Source of the DNA: Isochrysis galbana
Lineage: Eukaryota; Haptophyta; Isochrysidales; Isochrysidaceae
Direction of reading: 5' to 3'
NCBI GenBank assembly: GCA_018136815.1
Contig: CM030935.1
Span: 1,872,388 to 1,936,387, forward strand
Length of the DNA stretch: 64,000 bases
In this document: positions 29,239 through 39,503 of the stretch, piece by piece
Position numbering within the stretch: position 1 is the stretch's first letter
Layout: the number at the start of each line of letters is the position of its first letter
Made by a program: the position numbers and the translations under genes
The notes under the pieces: generated by a model
Databases searched by the model: none
Told to the model about the DNA's origin: nothing
The model's input: only the letters and a program-made list of their open reading frames with translations

Positions 29239-32046
29239 ATGCCCCAGCTGCGCAAGCCGCTGGCCAGAGGGAGCAGACCGCTGCTCCCATGCACGACGTC
29301 GACCGGCGCAGAGGTGGCCAGCCGGGACAGTTCTCCTGCATGCAGAGCAAGCCCCGACGGCCGTGGGGCTTCGCGGGCCCAGCCGCTGCCAGCGAGAGCG
29401 GCCAGCTCCTCTTCAGCGTGGCCCAGTTGGCTGAACACATGGGGCCGGCGCCTTCTCTTCTTGCTCGCGTTCGCATACTTCCAGCTCTCCACCTTCACAC
29501 TGGTGCAATGGGTCAAGCAGCATGCGCCGCCGTCCGATCGATACTTGGGGCAGGGGAGGCACGATGCTGAATTGGGCAATCTCCCGCACAGGGGGGCAGG
29601 CTTGATCCCAGCTTCCCTCCTCGTGGCGGACGCGAGCTGGCCTCCCCCTCCGCCTGTCAGTGTCGGCCACGCAACTTCGGCAGCGGCTCGGCTGGGAGCC
29701 CGGGAAGGTGCTGATGGCCCAGGGCGCATGTCTACACTCGGAACAAAAAGAACGCTCGTAGCTGATGACCCCGACGATTACCCCGTTGGTGAAGGGGCCC
29801 GTGCATCCGGCGTAGCCAAAGGGACCGACGTGGAGACCGAGGATGAGGCAAGCCTATTACAAGAAGGCTTAGCTGCGCTTGAGGACCACACGCTCGGAGC
29901 ACTCTCTGACATCCGTACACCAGTAGATGGATCCGTCGGCGATGCGACAGCGGCCCCTGCAAAGGTTGCTGGATGGCTCGAGTCCGACGCATACGGAAAG
30001 TTTATAGGCATCTCAACGTTTTTCAATCCAGGTCGGCACCTCAACAAGGTGGAGAACTTCCGCAAATTCCGTACGTCCGTGCAGGTGAGTGTTGCGCCCT
30101 CATGCCGAATAGACCGTGAACATCGCCCTGTGTCTCCTTGAGGGAAATGATCAATGCGTGCATGCGCGAGAGACCTGTGTCTTGCGCAGCGAAGTTCTTA
30201 CATGGGTGCCATGCATCATACCTTGACCCTAGCTTTTGCACGGGCGTTGCTTTCGCCCCGGTGTCTCAGGCGCAAGGTTTGCAGCTGCTGTGTGTCGAAC
30301 TGACCTTTGGCATAGCGCCAGCTCAGCTGGACGCGAATGATTGCGACATCCTTCTTCACCGCAACACTTCGGAAGGCAACACTCTATGGCAAAAGGAGAG
30401 GTTGCTGAACATAGCCGTCGAGAATTTGCCGCATTCCGTTGAGAAGGTGAGTACAGAGTGTTGGGGTTGCACGTAATTGTATGTAGCCGCTATGCTCACA
30501 GGTCGTGTTTCGCAAGTGAGACTGCGATCATATCACGCGAGCGCACTTGATTAATCCGCGCCATCAGCCGCCCCAACCGATCGCTAGTGCTCGTGCGCAT
30601 AGCCTCCTTCCTTCACTGCAGTGGTACCCTTCCGGTTTCCCCTACACAGGTGATGTGGCTAGACACCGACCTTATCTTTCTGAACGATGACTGGGTTCCC
30701 GAAACAGCTGAGCTACTAGATAGATATTCCGTCGTCCAGCCTTTTGGCTGGATGACCTACTTGCCAGCTTCGGCCGGCGCCGATGGCGCCGCCTACATCC
30801 CCAAACTGAGCACGCTCCCGCTGGGTATGGGCGTCGGGGCGGTTTACCACTCCGCGGGGCTAGGCGTGTCGGCCTTCGGGGACATGGCTTTCCGCTCCAA
30901 TTTTTTGCTCGGCCATCCTGGTTTTGCATGGGCAGCTCGCCGTGAAGTGATCACTGCTGCAGGCTTCTACGATCGTTCCATTGTAGGTGGTGGTGATAGA
31001 ATCATGCTGAATGCATTCACGGGCCACCATGGAGGCGTGCGCAAGAAATTTTCTCGCGAGATGGCGAGGCGTGTCATCGAGCACGGCCGCTCCATCTCGC
31101 CGCTGGTTGGTGCCGCCAACATATCATATACACCCGGCATCGTGCTGCACATCTGGCATGGAGACTTGGCTGACCGCGACTATCGCAACCGGTATCAGAT
31201 ACTTTTGACCAATGAGTACGACCCACAGGTACAGTTTCTATCGGAGCCTCCCCTTGGAAAATGTTGCCTTTGATTACTCCCACAAGCTAGGACTTCGCTA
31301 GCGTGCGTTTGATTAGGCGTGGTGAGCTGAAGCGAGTTTCCCCATATGGTGTCCCACCTGGCACTACAGCTCACACACCTCAGCTTCAGTCACCGCCGGA
31401 ATGCACCACGTTCACAGGAAGACGTCCGCGTCGGTGCTGATGGCCTTCTCGAATGGTCCAGCGACAAACCACGCCTGCACCGACAGCTTGCCGAGTACTT
31501 TGACCACAGGAAGGAGGGCCCGCGGCCCGATCGCACAGCACCACTAGAGGGCAGCACGATCCCGGAGGCCGAAGAGCAAGAGGATGGCTTCGACGTGGCA
31601 AAGCGAGCGTCATCTCGAGCGTTACAGGCATGTTTCCTAGTTGCTTTCACAGGCCTGGAATCTCGGGTTTTGTGACGGAGTTCAGCGGCTTTGCTGCCCG
31701 CACCATACTTGTTGGAGCATGGTCTCCCGCTCTCGCAGTGGCAAGCTTTGTCCCGATCCGATCACAACTCTTCCCACCTTTTGCTCCCCCCTTCCCCCCT
31801 CAGTCCTACGCGGGATACCACTGCCGCAAGGCGGACTATCGACAGGCGTGCAAGACGGCTTTTCGCCTGTGGGGCGAAACCTTGCAGTTCACGCTCATCC
31901 AAGCAAGGCAAAAGCAGCTACGTGAAATGCAAGAGGAGCAGAAGGCACTGCAAGAGGAGCAGCGTAGGAGGAGCGATGCAGAGAAGGCAGCACCGGCGAT
32001 GAAGTCGAAGCCGAGAAAAAAACGTGGCCGCCATGGGGTACTCTAG
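29239..32046 (+). CDS. Type II membrane glycosyltransferase with DxD motif
   Basis: Five exons join in frame, all at phase 0: 29239-30084, 30270-30446, 30650-31228, 31418-31627, 31804-32046 (about 684 residues). The N-terminus is followed by one hydrophobic anchor (RRLLFLLAFAYFQLSTFTLV, about residues 70-90), typical of Golgi glycosyltransferases, then a low-complexity stem. The catalytic part starts FIGISTFFNPGRHLNKVENF and LLCVELTFG. It has the nucleotide-sugar/metal motif VMWLDTDLIFLNDDW, a glycine-rich acceptor loop with GHPGFAWAARREV, and the C-terminal LHIWHGDLADRDYRNRYQIL, a phrase seen in GT-A-fold glycosyltransferases. It ends in a basic coiled tail. Donor and acceptor cannot be read. 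The last intron (31628-31803) has a GC donor (CAG|GCATGT). The start Met is the first in a good frame after the CT tract; another frame is open upstream, so the true N-terminus is uncertain. Confidence 0.78.
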
Positions 32047-33190
32047 AGGACACCGGAAGCTTCATCCCTACGCGATTTGCTCTTGCCGCGACTCGTTGGC
32101 GGCACGTATGGCCACCAAGTACAAACGCGAATCACCCGCACCTAGATGGGCTCACGTAGTCTTGTCCTGTTGGTGGTGGTTGGCGTGGATGCCGTCAATG
32201 ATGATCGTCGGAGGGGCTGCAGTCTACACTTTTGACCAGGTTGCCGCTCGGCTCTCTCCCGCTCCTCCCACGTAGGTTGTTTGCCCTAATGCCCTAATCA
32301 TCAGTGACTACCACATGTCTGTGCGCTCTCACTTATTCTAGCTAGCGCGAGTATCGTTAAAACGATAGGGGCATGGAGCGTGCGCCCCTCCGCCCTCTTC
32401 TCTTGACGTCCAGGACGCCAGCGCGGGCGATGTGCCCATGAATACGCCAGCGCCCTGATGACGCGCTTGGGGGCGCGTCACGCGCGATTGGCGTCGCTGG
32501 CTCGGCGGTTTCTGACTATTCCGTATGAGGCGCGGGCCGGACACCGGGCTGATGCACAAGAACGGACTCGCATTGCGCCCGGCATCGGTTTGGATTTGGG
32601 CTCTCCGAAATATTGTATTTAGGCCTGTTTCTTGCTCCTGCCAGACTCCTGCCGTCTTGGTCTCGGGGTTATGCTTCGTTGTGGTTGTGGGGGCTCCGGG
32701 GGGGTCTTGGGCCCAAAGGGCATCGGATATGTGCTAGATGGGTGTTTTCCGGGGTTTCTACATTTCTGCCGCTTTACTTTGGTGTAGTCCCTAAATCATG
32801 GCTTTTTCATTTTTACACCCTTAGGAGTTGACAACGAGTTGAAATAGTCTATAGAGTGTTGAACCGGCCTATCCTAATCCTAATAGCTAATAGCAATAGT
32901 AGGCATCTTCATCTTCAAGAGTGTTTTTCACTGGCGCCATGCCACTCTGGGACTGCGACGACAGCCTCCTCGACGACACGCGCGACTCAGGGGGCAGTGG
33001 CTCACCGAGACCCCCGGGTTGAGTCGCCATTGAGTCGCCCCAAAAAACCACTCGTTTATGCTTACAACTTACAAACTTTTCTTTACCGACTAATCCCAAT
33101 ATACCCACCTGCTGGGCTCCCGCCTCCCGCCTCCCGCGCGCCGAGGGGAGAAGAGTAGGAGAGAGGGAGAGAAGGAGAGAGAAAGGGCAT
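32047..33190. repeat. Intergenic; hairpin-motif copy
   Basis: A reversed copy of the dispersed hairpin motif lies at 32350-32390 (TATCGTTAAAACGATAGGGGC then ATGGAGCGTGCGC). 32690-32825 resembles 28315-28450. The last 60 bases before 33191 are GA-rich. No supported gene. Confidence 0.5.
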
Positions 33191-35931
33191 ATGGAGTGCG
33201 AGGGTGGGGGGTCCAGGTTCGGAGATGGCGAGGCGACGCGGCCGGAAGATTTCAAGAACGAGGCCAAGGAGCTATCGCGGCTGCTTGGCAGGCCAGAGCC
33301 GCAGAGCATTGATGGTCCGCCGGCTGAGGAGAGCGGCTGCGCGGCTCACTCGTCATCGGCCTCGAGCTGCAGTGCTTCTCGAACGGACCTGGGCAGCGCC
33401 GAACCGGGGGGTGCATCCGCTCCCTCCTCACGGGCGTGCGATGTCCGGCCGTACCCAGGCCTGCCGCCGCACGGGCTGAGCAACGAGCAAATTGATGAGC
33501 TCATGGAGGAGGTGCGGGGCCTGAAGAAGCGCGCGCGACCATGCAACCAGGAGCTGCATGGCTGGCGTCTCATCTACACTCTCCGCCGGAACACCAACGG
33601 CGTAAATCGAGGCGATTTTTGCGTGATTGACCCGAGGGATCAACAAAAAATTTACTCCATGGTGGGCTTGGAGCGAAAGCTTGGCCGCGCTGATCCCCTA
33701 CCATGGATGGCCTCAGAGGTAAGCCTGGTGCCTTCTTGGGTGCGCCGGGTGAATTGCGCGCATGACACCACGCCCATCGCTGCGCGCCTTGCTTCCCTCT
33801 GGATTTACCCTAGCAGTCATCCTGGCTTTGAACCACTGCACGTACGGCACAGACCCCGGTGTTACAGCTCAGGCCCCTATGTTATAATATTTGATGTGCT
33901 CGCAGGGTCAAGATGGCGACGAGGCTGAAGCAAAGCGGCCGCGGGATGAGGGCGTGGACGACCTGATGAGCGTTAATCGCCCCAAGCGCAGGGCTGCTGC
34001 CGCTGCTGCCAAGGAAATCCAGCAGGCGACAGCCACGCCAGCCTCAAGGCTCACAGACCAACTGTTGGAGGTGCTCAAAATGCATGAGAGCAAGAAGCAA
34101 GCATCTAGCGCATCCAAGAACAGTAGGATGGAGGGCCCGCTTGGGGGTTCCAACGGTACTTCGTCGCTTGGACTGGATATGATGTCGATTGCAGAGGCGA
34201 TTGGGGTGGAGCAAGCCAATCTACCGGTCCACCAACGCATCCCTCACTATCAAAACCCATTACGCGAAGTACGCATGGCGCTCGGGCCGCTCTTGCGCTC
34301 AGGTCGCGTGCGACGCAGTCTAGCTCATGGCGGCCGACCAGATTCTGGGGACGTGGAAGGGATGCTGCGCCTATTGGTCCTCAATTGCTTGCAGGTGAGC
34401 CATTGTGCCTGGCTCGTACATCGCCCGACACACCTCTGCATTCCGTTTGGCTTCAAGCCAAGTTGCCGCCCCAACCCCTTGGGCGCCGTTGCATGATTAG
34501 GTGCACGAGGAAGACGGCGCGCCATGGAGCCTCCCTCCCTGGACAGCCGATGACGCAACCCTGGCAGCCCGAAGATTTGTTTGGAAGGGAGTCACACGGC
34601 CATGGCTGCCTTCGATCCGTGGCAAAGATTTGATAGGGAGGAACGTTGCCATCTGGTGGGAAGGAGACGGATGCTTCAATGAGGCAATGGTTCTCGCATA
34701 TCACGACGGTATGGAGGCTGGCGATACGAATCATCATGTCCTCACGGCAAAAGGAGAAAGATGGCTAGCATCCAACTACGAGTCCGAGATCCCACAAGGG
34801 GCCCATGTGGTGCGCTACGTAGACGACGGGCTTGTGGCTGTTGAAGGCCTTGAGCTTGCTGCCGAGGATCCTCGCATTTGGAAGCTCGTGTCCGCTCAAG
34901 AGGACAATGCTTTGGACAATGATGAGGGCGCCTTGTCATCGGTTGCGGAAAATGCTCGCGCAGAGGCGCCTGGATGTCCTGAAGCCGCTGATTCACAAGT
35001 TACGGACGCAGCAGATGGGGCACACACCGAGGATGACTGGGCTAGCAAAGCTCAGGGCGATGTTAAGGTCGACGGCACCGAAGACAATGGTGATGCCCCT
35101 CCTCCCGCGACTGAGTCGGATCGCCACTGGGCTGCACCAAAAGTTGAGTTGATGATGACACTCCAGACTATCCGCAATCAGCTACCGATCAAAAGTGATG
35201 GAGATACCTTCCAGACACCATCAGGCTGGGAACGACGCGAAGAAGTAGGAGAAGTAGGAGAAGGAGAAGGAGAAGGAGAAGGAGAAGGCCAGAGACTAGG
35301 ACATAACGGAAGGTACGTACTCTTATTTGAGTTGGCGTATGGAATTCGTGAACATTCGGGTTGGTGGAGGAGGGGATCATGGGAAGGAGTGGACAAATCG
35401 TGAGCGAAATCCTGGGACAACAAGAGGCGGGATGGGTCGCTGCATGCGATAGCCATGACTGATCCGCTCGCCTCTCCGGACATTGCGCACTGCTACAGTC
35501 GGTTTTTTTGGGTGGAGACGTCCCCACTTGAAGGCACCGATCCACGACGCGTTACATCTCGCTCTGAACTCGAGGATTTGCTCGAGGCAGACGCTGCCGC
35601 TGAAGGTAGAGTTTGGTTAGGCCAGCTCGTGAAAGATGGATGGGAGCTCCGTTCGCGCGCAGTTAATCGGGCACTCACCCAGATCATTTCTGGGTTAGTT
35701 GTGCTTGGTCTTGTCAAGGCCGTGACGCCCGAGAAGAGTGGTAAAACGGCAACTTGCTACATCGCCGCCAATAAGTACGCGACGGGTGTGCCTTTCCCCA
35801 AAATCAAAGTCACTAGACCAAATGCAGCACCAGAGGTGCAAGAGGAGGAGGAGCTTTGTGACCTTGAGAAAGAACGCCTTGCCAATATGAAGCGCAACCA
35901 AGAGTTGCTCCGGCAGCTTGGGCTGGCGTGA
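33191..35931 (+). CDS. MBD-like and Tudor-like chromatin protein
   Basis: Four exons: 33191-33718, 33906-34394, 34501-35312, 35499-35931 (about 753 residues). The third intron has a strong AAG|GTACGT donor and a CTACAG acceptor, and both ends are phase 2. This joins what would otherwise look like two genes. Around residues 115-160 a segment (LHGWRLIYTLRRNTNGVNRG ... DFCVIDPRDQQKIYSMVGLE) resembles the methyl-CpG-binding (MBD) fold: GW start, basic stretch, Asp-x-x-x-x-Asp-Pro turn. The third exon has IRGKDLIGRNVAIWWEGDGCF followed by EAMVLAYHD and HHVLTAKGERW, which looks like a Tudor barrel. The final exon has a possible winged-helix stretch and ends ERLANMKRNQELLRQLGLA. An acidic low-complexity linker (GEGEGEGEGEG) comes from a GAAGGA microsatellite. 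Likely a nuclear reader of chromatin marks; both domain calls are by eye and uncertain. Confidence 0.5.
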
Positions 35932-36850
35932 AGAGGGACAAAGTAGGTACAACATGTAGAGAAATTCATATGAATGGATCCTCCGGCTACTAGTGGGTCG
36001 CCCCACGCATCAGCGGTTGATAGGGATTGTGGGTGAGTGATTGTGGAACGCTTCCCGCCCCTCAAGCGTCTTGAGGAATCGTCGTAACCTAAAGCTAACA
36101 TCAAACCTACTTTTTTAAGTGGGGGTCAATGGGGGCCTCGCGCCCCCCTCACTCCATCGCGGACACCCCCCGGGGTGGGCCCGTACAACCAACCTCAGCC
36201 CCTACCGTCTGGCAATGGCTAGGCAATCATCATTCTGGCCCAGACCCCTGCAGTGGGCGCGGGCCGCGATTCGCACTCCCACGCCCATACTGGGCCTGCC
36301 CTCGAGCTGACTCCCCACCAATCCCCGGTCGCCAGGCATACAAGGGCCTCTAGGCGGCTCCCATGGCCATCGAGGCGAGTGTGGGAGAGGCAGGGGGGGC
36401 CAGGGGCTAAGCCCTAGCCCTAGCTCGACGTGAATGTTGTAGAATCACTTTGCCCCAGAGGTTTCTTCGTGAGATCTCTGATGCCCCAATGGATGAATAG
36501 ATAACGTGGGCTCATATGCACAGTTCGGACCGACATGCACAGTACGCTAAAAATGCCCCATGTGGGACGCCCAACAGTGCCCCACACACTCACCCCCCAT
36601 ATGCAGGACCAGAATATTATTTTCCCCCAGCCAGAGGGATCAAATCTCCCGGAAAAAAATTTTCCCCCGACCCAGCCCAGATCCGAACCGGGGTCCCCCC
36701 CGGCCCGGACCAGAGTTACACCCCACTGGGCCGTCAGGCCCACACTCACACTCCGAACCAGGCCCTAGGTAGTGCACCAGGGCCGGACCCCGGAAACCGA
36801 AGAAAAAGGAAAGAAGGGGGGCAGGGGAAGAGGTGGAAGGAGGGAAGTTA
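35932..36850. other. Intergenic, no gene
   Basis: GC-rich sequence with overlapping short frames on both strands and no domain. The stop of the preceding gene is at 35929-35931. Nothing further can be supported. Confidence 0.4.
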
Positions 36851-36884
36851 AGGGCGGTGTTTAGCTAGTGTCGGGAGGACCGAA

Positions 36885-36915
36885 AACTAGTAGGTGTGTA
36901 GCCCAGAATCTTCAG
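36885..36915 (+). repeat. AATCTTCAGAT motif copy
   Basis: GTAGCCCAGAATCTTCAGAT here matches 23286 (TAGCCCCGAATCTTCAGAT), 45852 and the reverse of 22421-22440. Confidence 0.6.
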
Positions 36916-37489
36916 ATTTTTTTTCTCATCCAGGTCAACATGCAGGTGCCACTTTGTCGGAGCGAAGCTCGTTCCCTCTTTGGAAACGAGCTCCGGAGGC
37001 GCACCGGCGGCTAGCGCGGCGCACGGCTCATCCGGGGAGCCCGGAACGGGCTCATCGGGAGAACGGGGAGGGCAAATGACGGGCATGAGAAATGGACGGG
37101 AGAGTGGCACGGAACGCGAATCGGAGGGACGGAGGACGTAGAAAAGGGCGCGGCGAGTAGATACCGCTGACTTGGGACTCGTAGAGACTCGTAGACTCGA
37201 AAGTCGAAAGGATGACTCGGAAGACTCGGCTAGTGAGTCTTCAGTGTACGGTGTATATTTATTTTGGCGACTAACTGGTTTTTCACCCAATGAAATTTCA
37301 TGGAGAGTTTCTAACGGGAGCCGGGGGACCTGCGAGGGGGGAGGTATCAGGTGCTTAGTTTTGTTTGTGCCTTGGGATTTGGTGTGGTCATGTGACATCA
37401 TGTGCGCCATGGCTTCGGCGTGTTGGTGCAAGGCGCAAGGCTAGTGAGAGTAGCGGCACGCTCAATAATATCATTATATCCATGAAGAG

Positions 37490-38060
37490 CGATCGTCCGT
37501 CTCGGCGGGTCTGGGGCAGGAGAGGAGGGGAGCGGCGCGCGCTCCATGACCTTATTATTATTTTAAAGATAGTTGCCAACTAAGTTTATACTTAGTTCGC
37601 CCATGGGGGGGCACGAGCCCCCCTCTCTCTCCACTCCTCCCCTGCCATGGAGGAGGATCCACCCACTCTCCTGGCACGCCTGATGGCCTGCCAGGAGCAC
37701 ACAGCCCTGCTGACCCATTCCTCTCCCTACAGGCCCGCCTGACTCGCCCGCCCTGGCCCGTCGTGGCCTACCCATTCCTCTGACCAGCCCCTCCTCCCCC
37801 TGGACCCCCCTGTTCAGGACCCCCCAGCCAGCTCCAGTCGACCCGCAGGGCCGCGGAGCGCCAGCGAGGGAGAGGCAGGAGGGGCTAGGGCCATGCCCCA
37901 GCCTCACCTGCCCCCTGAGCTGTGCTCCCAGGCCCTGCAGGCCATCTGGGGACCTGAGCGAGGGGCCGCAGGCGCGCGCCATGGGCCCCCGCCGCAGGGA
38001 AGAGAGGAGGAAAAGGGAAGAGGGAGGGGAGGGGGGAGCGGCAGCTCTCCCCTCCGGCAG
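37490..38060 (+). repeat. Dispersed repeat R, long copy, with hairpin motif at its left end
   Basis: The hairpin motif (GGAGCGGCGCGCGCTCCATG, then ATTATTTTAAAGATAGTTG) ends at about 37576. It is followed at once by the palindrome AACTAAGTTTATACTTAGTT (37577-37596). About 450 bases after that match the reverse complement of 51990-52450 (GCCATGG, GGCACGCCTGATGGC, TGACCCATTC, GCGCCAGCGAGGGAGAGGCA). The two copies are inverted relative to each other and about 14 kb apart. Confidence 0.8.
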
Positions 38061-38767
38061 TAACGTGTCTTCTCGCCCCGTTTGGGTAAGAGAAGACGGG
38101 GGCGCCAGAGCCAGGAGGGAAGGGCCGCGGCTCGCCGTGGCCACTCGCACTACTAGCGAGGGAGATTAGCGCTTCTGGGCCCCTATCTCACGAGTGCCCC
38201 CCCCCCCCCCCCCCCCGCGTTGCTTTTACCCGAAAGGGGTTTTCCCCCAGCGTGGACTCGAGGAGAGGACGCGCTGGGGTGCGCGGGGTCGGTGCGTGCA
38301 CTGGGGGGAGGACAAATATCGAGGGGAGGGGGCAGAGCCCCCATCCCCCGGTATCACTCGGACACCTGGCTCGTCAGGCATGGCGGGATTCCGGGACGGA
38401 GAAGTTGTGTCCAATTAGCTAGTGGGGTTGGCTAGGATATAACATTGATTATTTTATTTACTACTATTTATTTAAAGATAGTTGCCATGACCCTATTAGC
38501 TTAATTATAGTTGTCGCAGATGGTCTCCGAAGGCGAGATCAGCCTTGGCTGACAACAGGCTGGCGCCTAGGTACGTAGTACTATATTGGCTTTTGAACGA
38601 TCCACCCTCCCTTCTCCCGTCCCGCTGCTCACGGAGACACCGCGGAACCGGCACCCTCTTGCTCCGAACTCGCGACAATTTATCGCAGGCGCGGCTCACT
38701 CCCCCGTCCGCCCGACCCCTTTTGCCTCTAGGCAGAATCTAGAATTCGGCACTCTAGGTGAGCCGCG
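38061..38767. other. Intergenic; C-run and hairpin-motif copy
   Basis: A run of about 18 C lies near 38200. A degenerate hairpin-motif copy (TTGCCATGACCCTATTAGC ... ATAGTTG) is at 38482-38515. No supported gene up to the possible small gene beginning at 38768. Confidence 0.45.
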
Positions 38768-39299
38768 ATGCCGCCATCGAGACAAGAGCGTCAGCATGTT
38801 CGACGTGTGAGCAGCTTGCTCTCCCAGGAGCATTGGAATGGGTCGGGCTGGCATGCAAACAACCAAGCACCAACGTACAAATTCTTTTGAGAGGATGTCC
38901 GCTCGGCGCTGTGCAAGCGCGCGGACGTACGGTGGTCAAAAGTGTCCGGTATCAAGTGTCAAGAGCGAGAGAAAGGTAGCGTCTGCAAGAGAATGATTAG
39001 AGAGGACAAAAAGAGCCGTCACAATGCTTTCAATCCATGTATGTCTCATGCATCGGTCACTAGGAGAGATCATGCGCGTGCGCATGTTGTATGCGTGTTG
39101 TGCGCTGCCAATCCTTCTCGAGATAACAGGATCTGCCCGACGGGCAGGAGCAAACGGCCACGCAAGAATCAGCACGAAGAAGAAAGAAGAAGCAGCTAGG
39201 CATCAAGAAAGCACCATGGAATGATTCGGAAAAGTGGGCATGTTTCGAGCACTTCTTGCCGGTTGCGCCGCTAGCGATGTCTGAGTGCGACATGAGCTA
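38768..39299 (+). CDS. Possible small spliced gene (first and last exons only)
   Basis: Two pieces look coding on the plus strand. At 38768 an ATG reads MPPSRQERQHVRR and runs straight into a GTGAGC donor at 38807. Near 39128 an acceptor (GATAACAG) opens a frame reading DLPDGQEQTATQESARRR, then KKKQLGIKKAPWNDSEKW and ACFEHFLPVAPLAMSECDMS, and stops at 39297-39299. Any middle exon was not resolved, so the model is incomplete. The product would be a short, very basic protein of unknown role. It would converge on the large minus-strand gene that ends at 39504. Low confidence; it could be chance. Confidence 0.25.
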
Positions 39300-39503
39300 G
39301 TGAGATAGGTCCTCGAGGAAGCCAAACCAGTAGCATGAAGAGGGGAGTGGTTGTTTGAGGAAGGATGCAGGTGCCCAATCAGCAGAGTCTCAGGCTAAAG
39401 TGGTTACGCCGCAAAACGACATTTTTGCATCGTGCATGACTTGCGATCACAAGATGCACGAGCCCGTCCATCTCTCAGCACATAGACAACTCCGGAAGTT
39501 AAG

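Noticed and set aside
28902-29570. The 222-codon plus frame from 28902 as the start of the glycosyltransferase.
   Set aside because: Its first half is translated CT-repeat and it ends without joining the catalytic exons; the frame from 29239 does.
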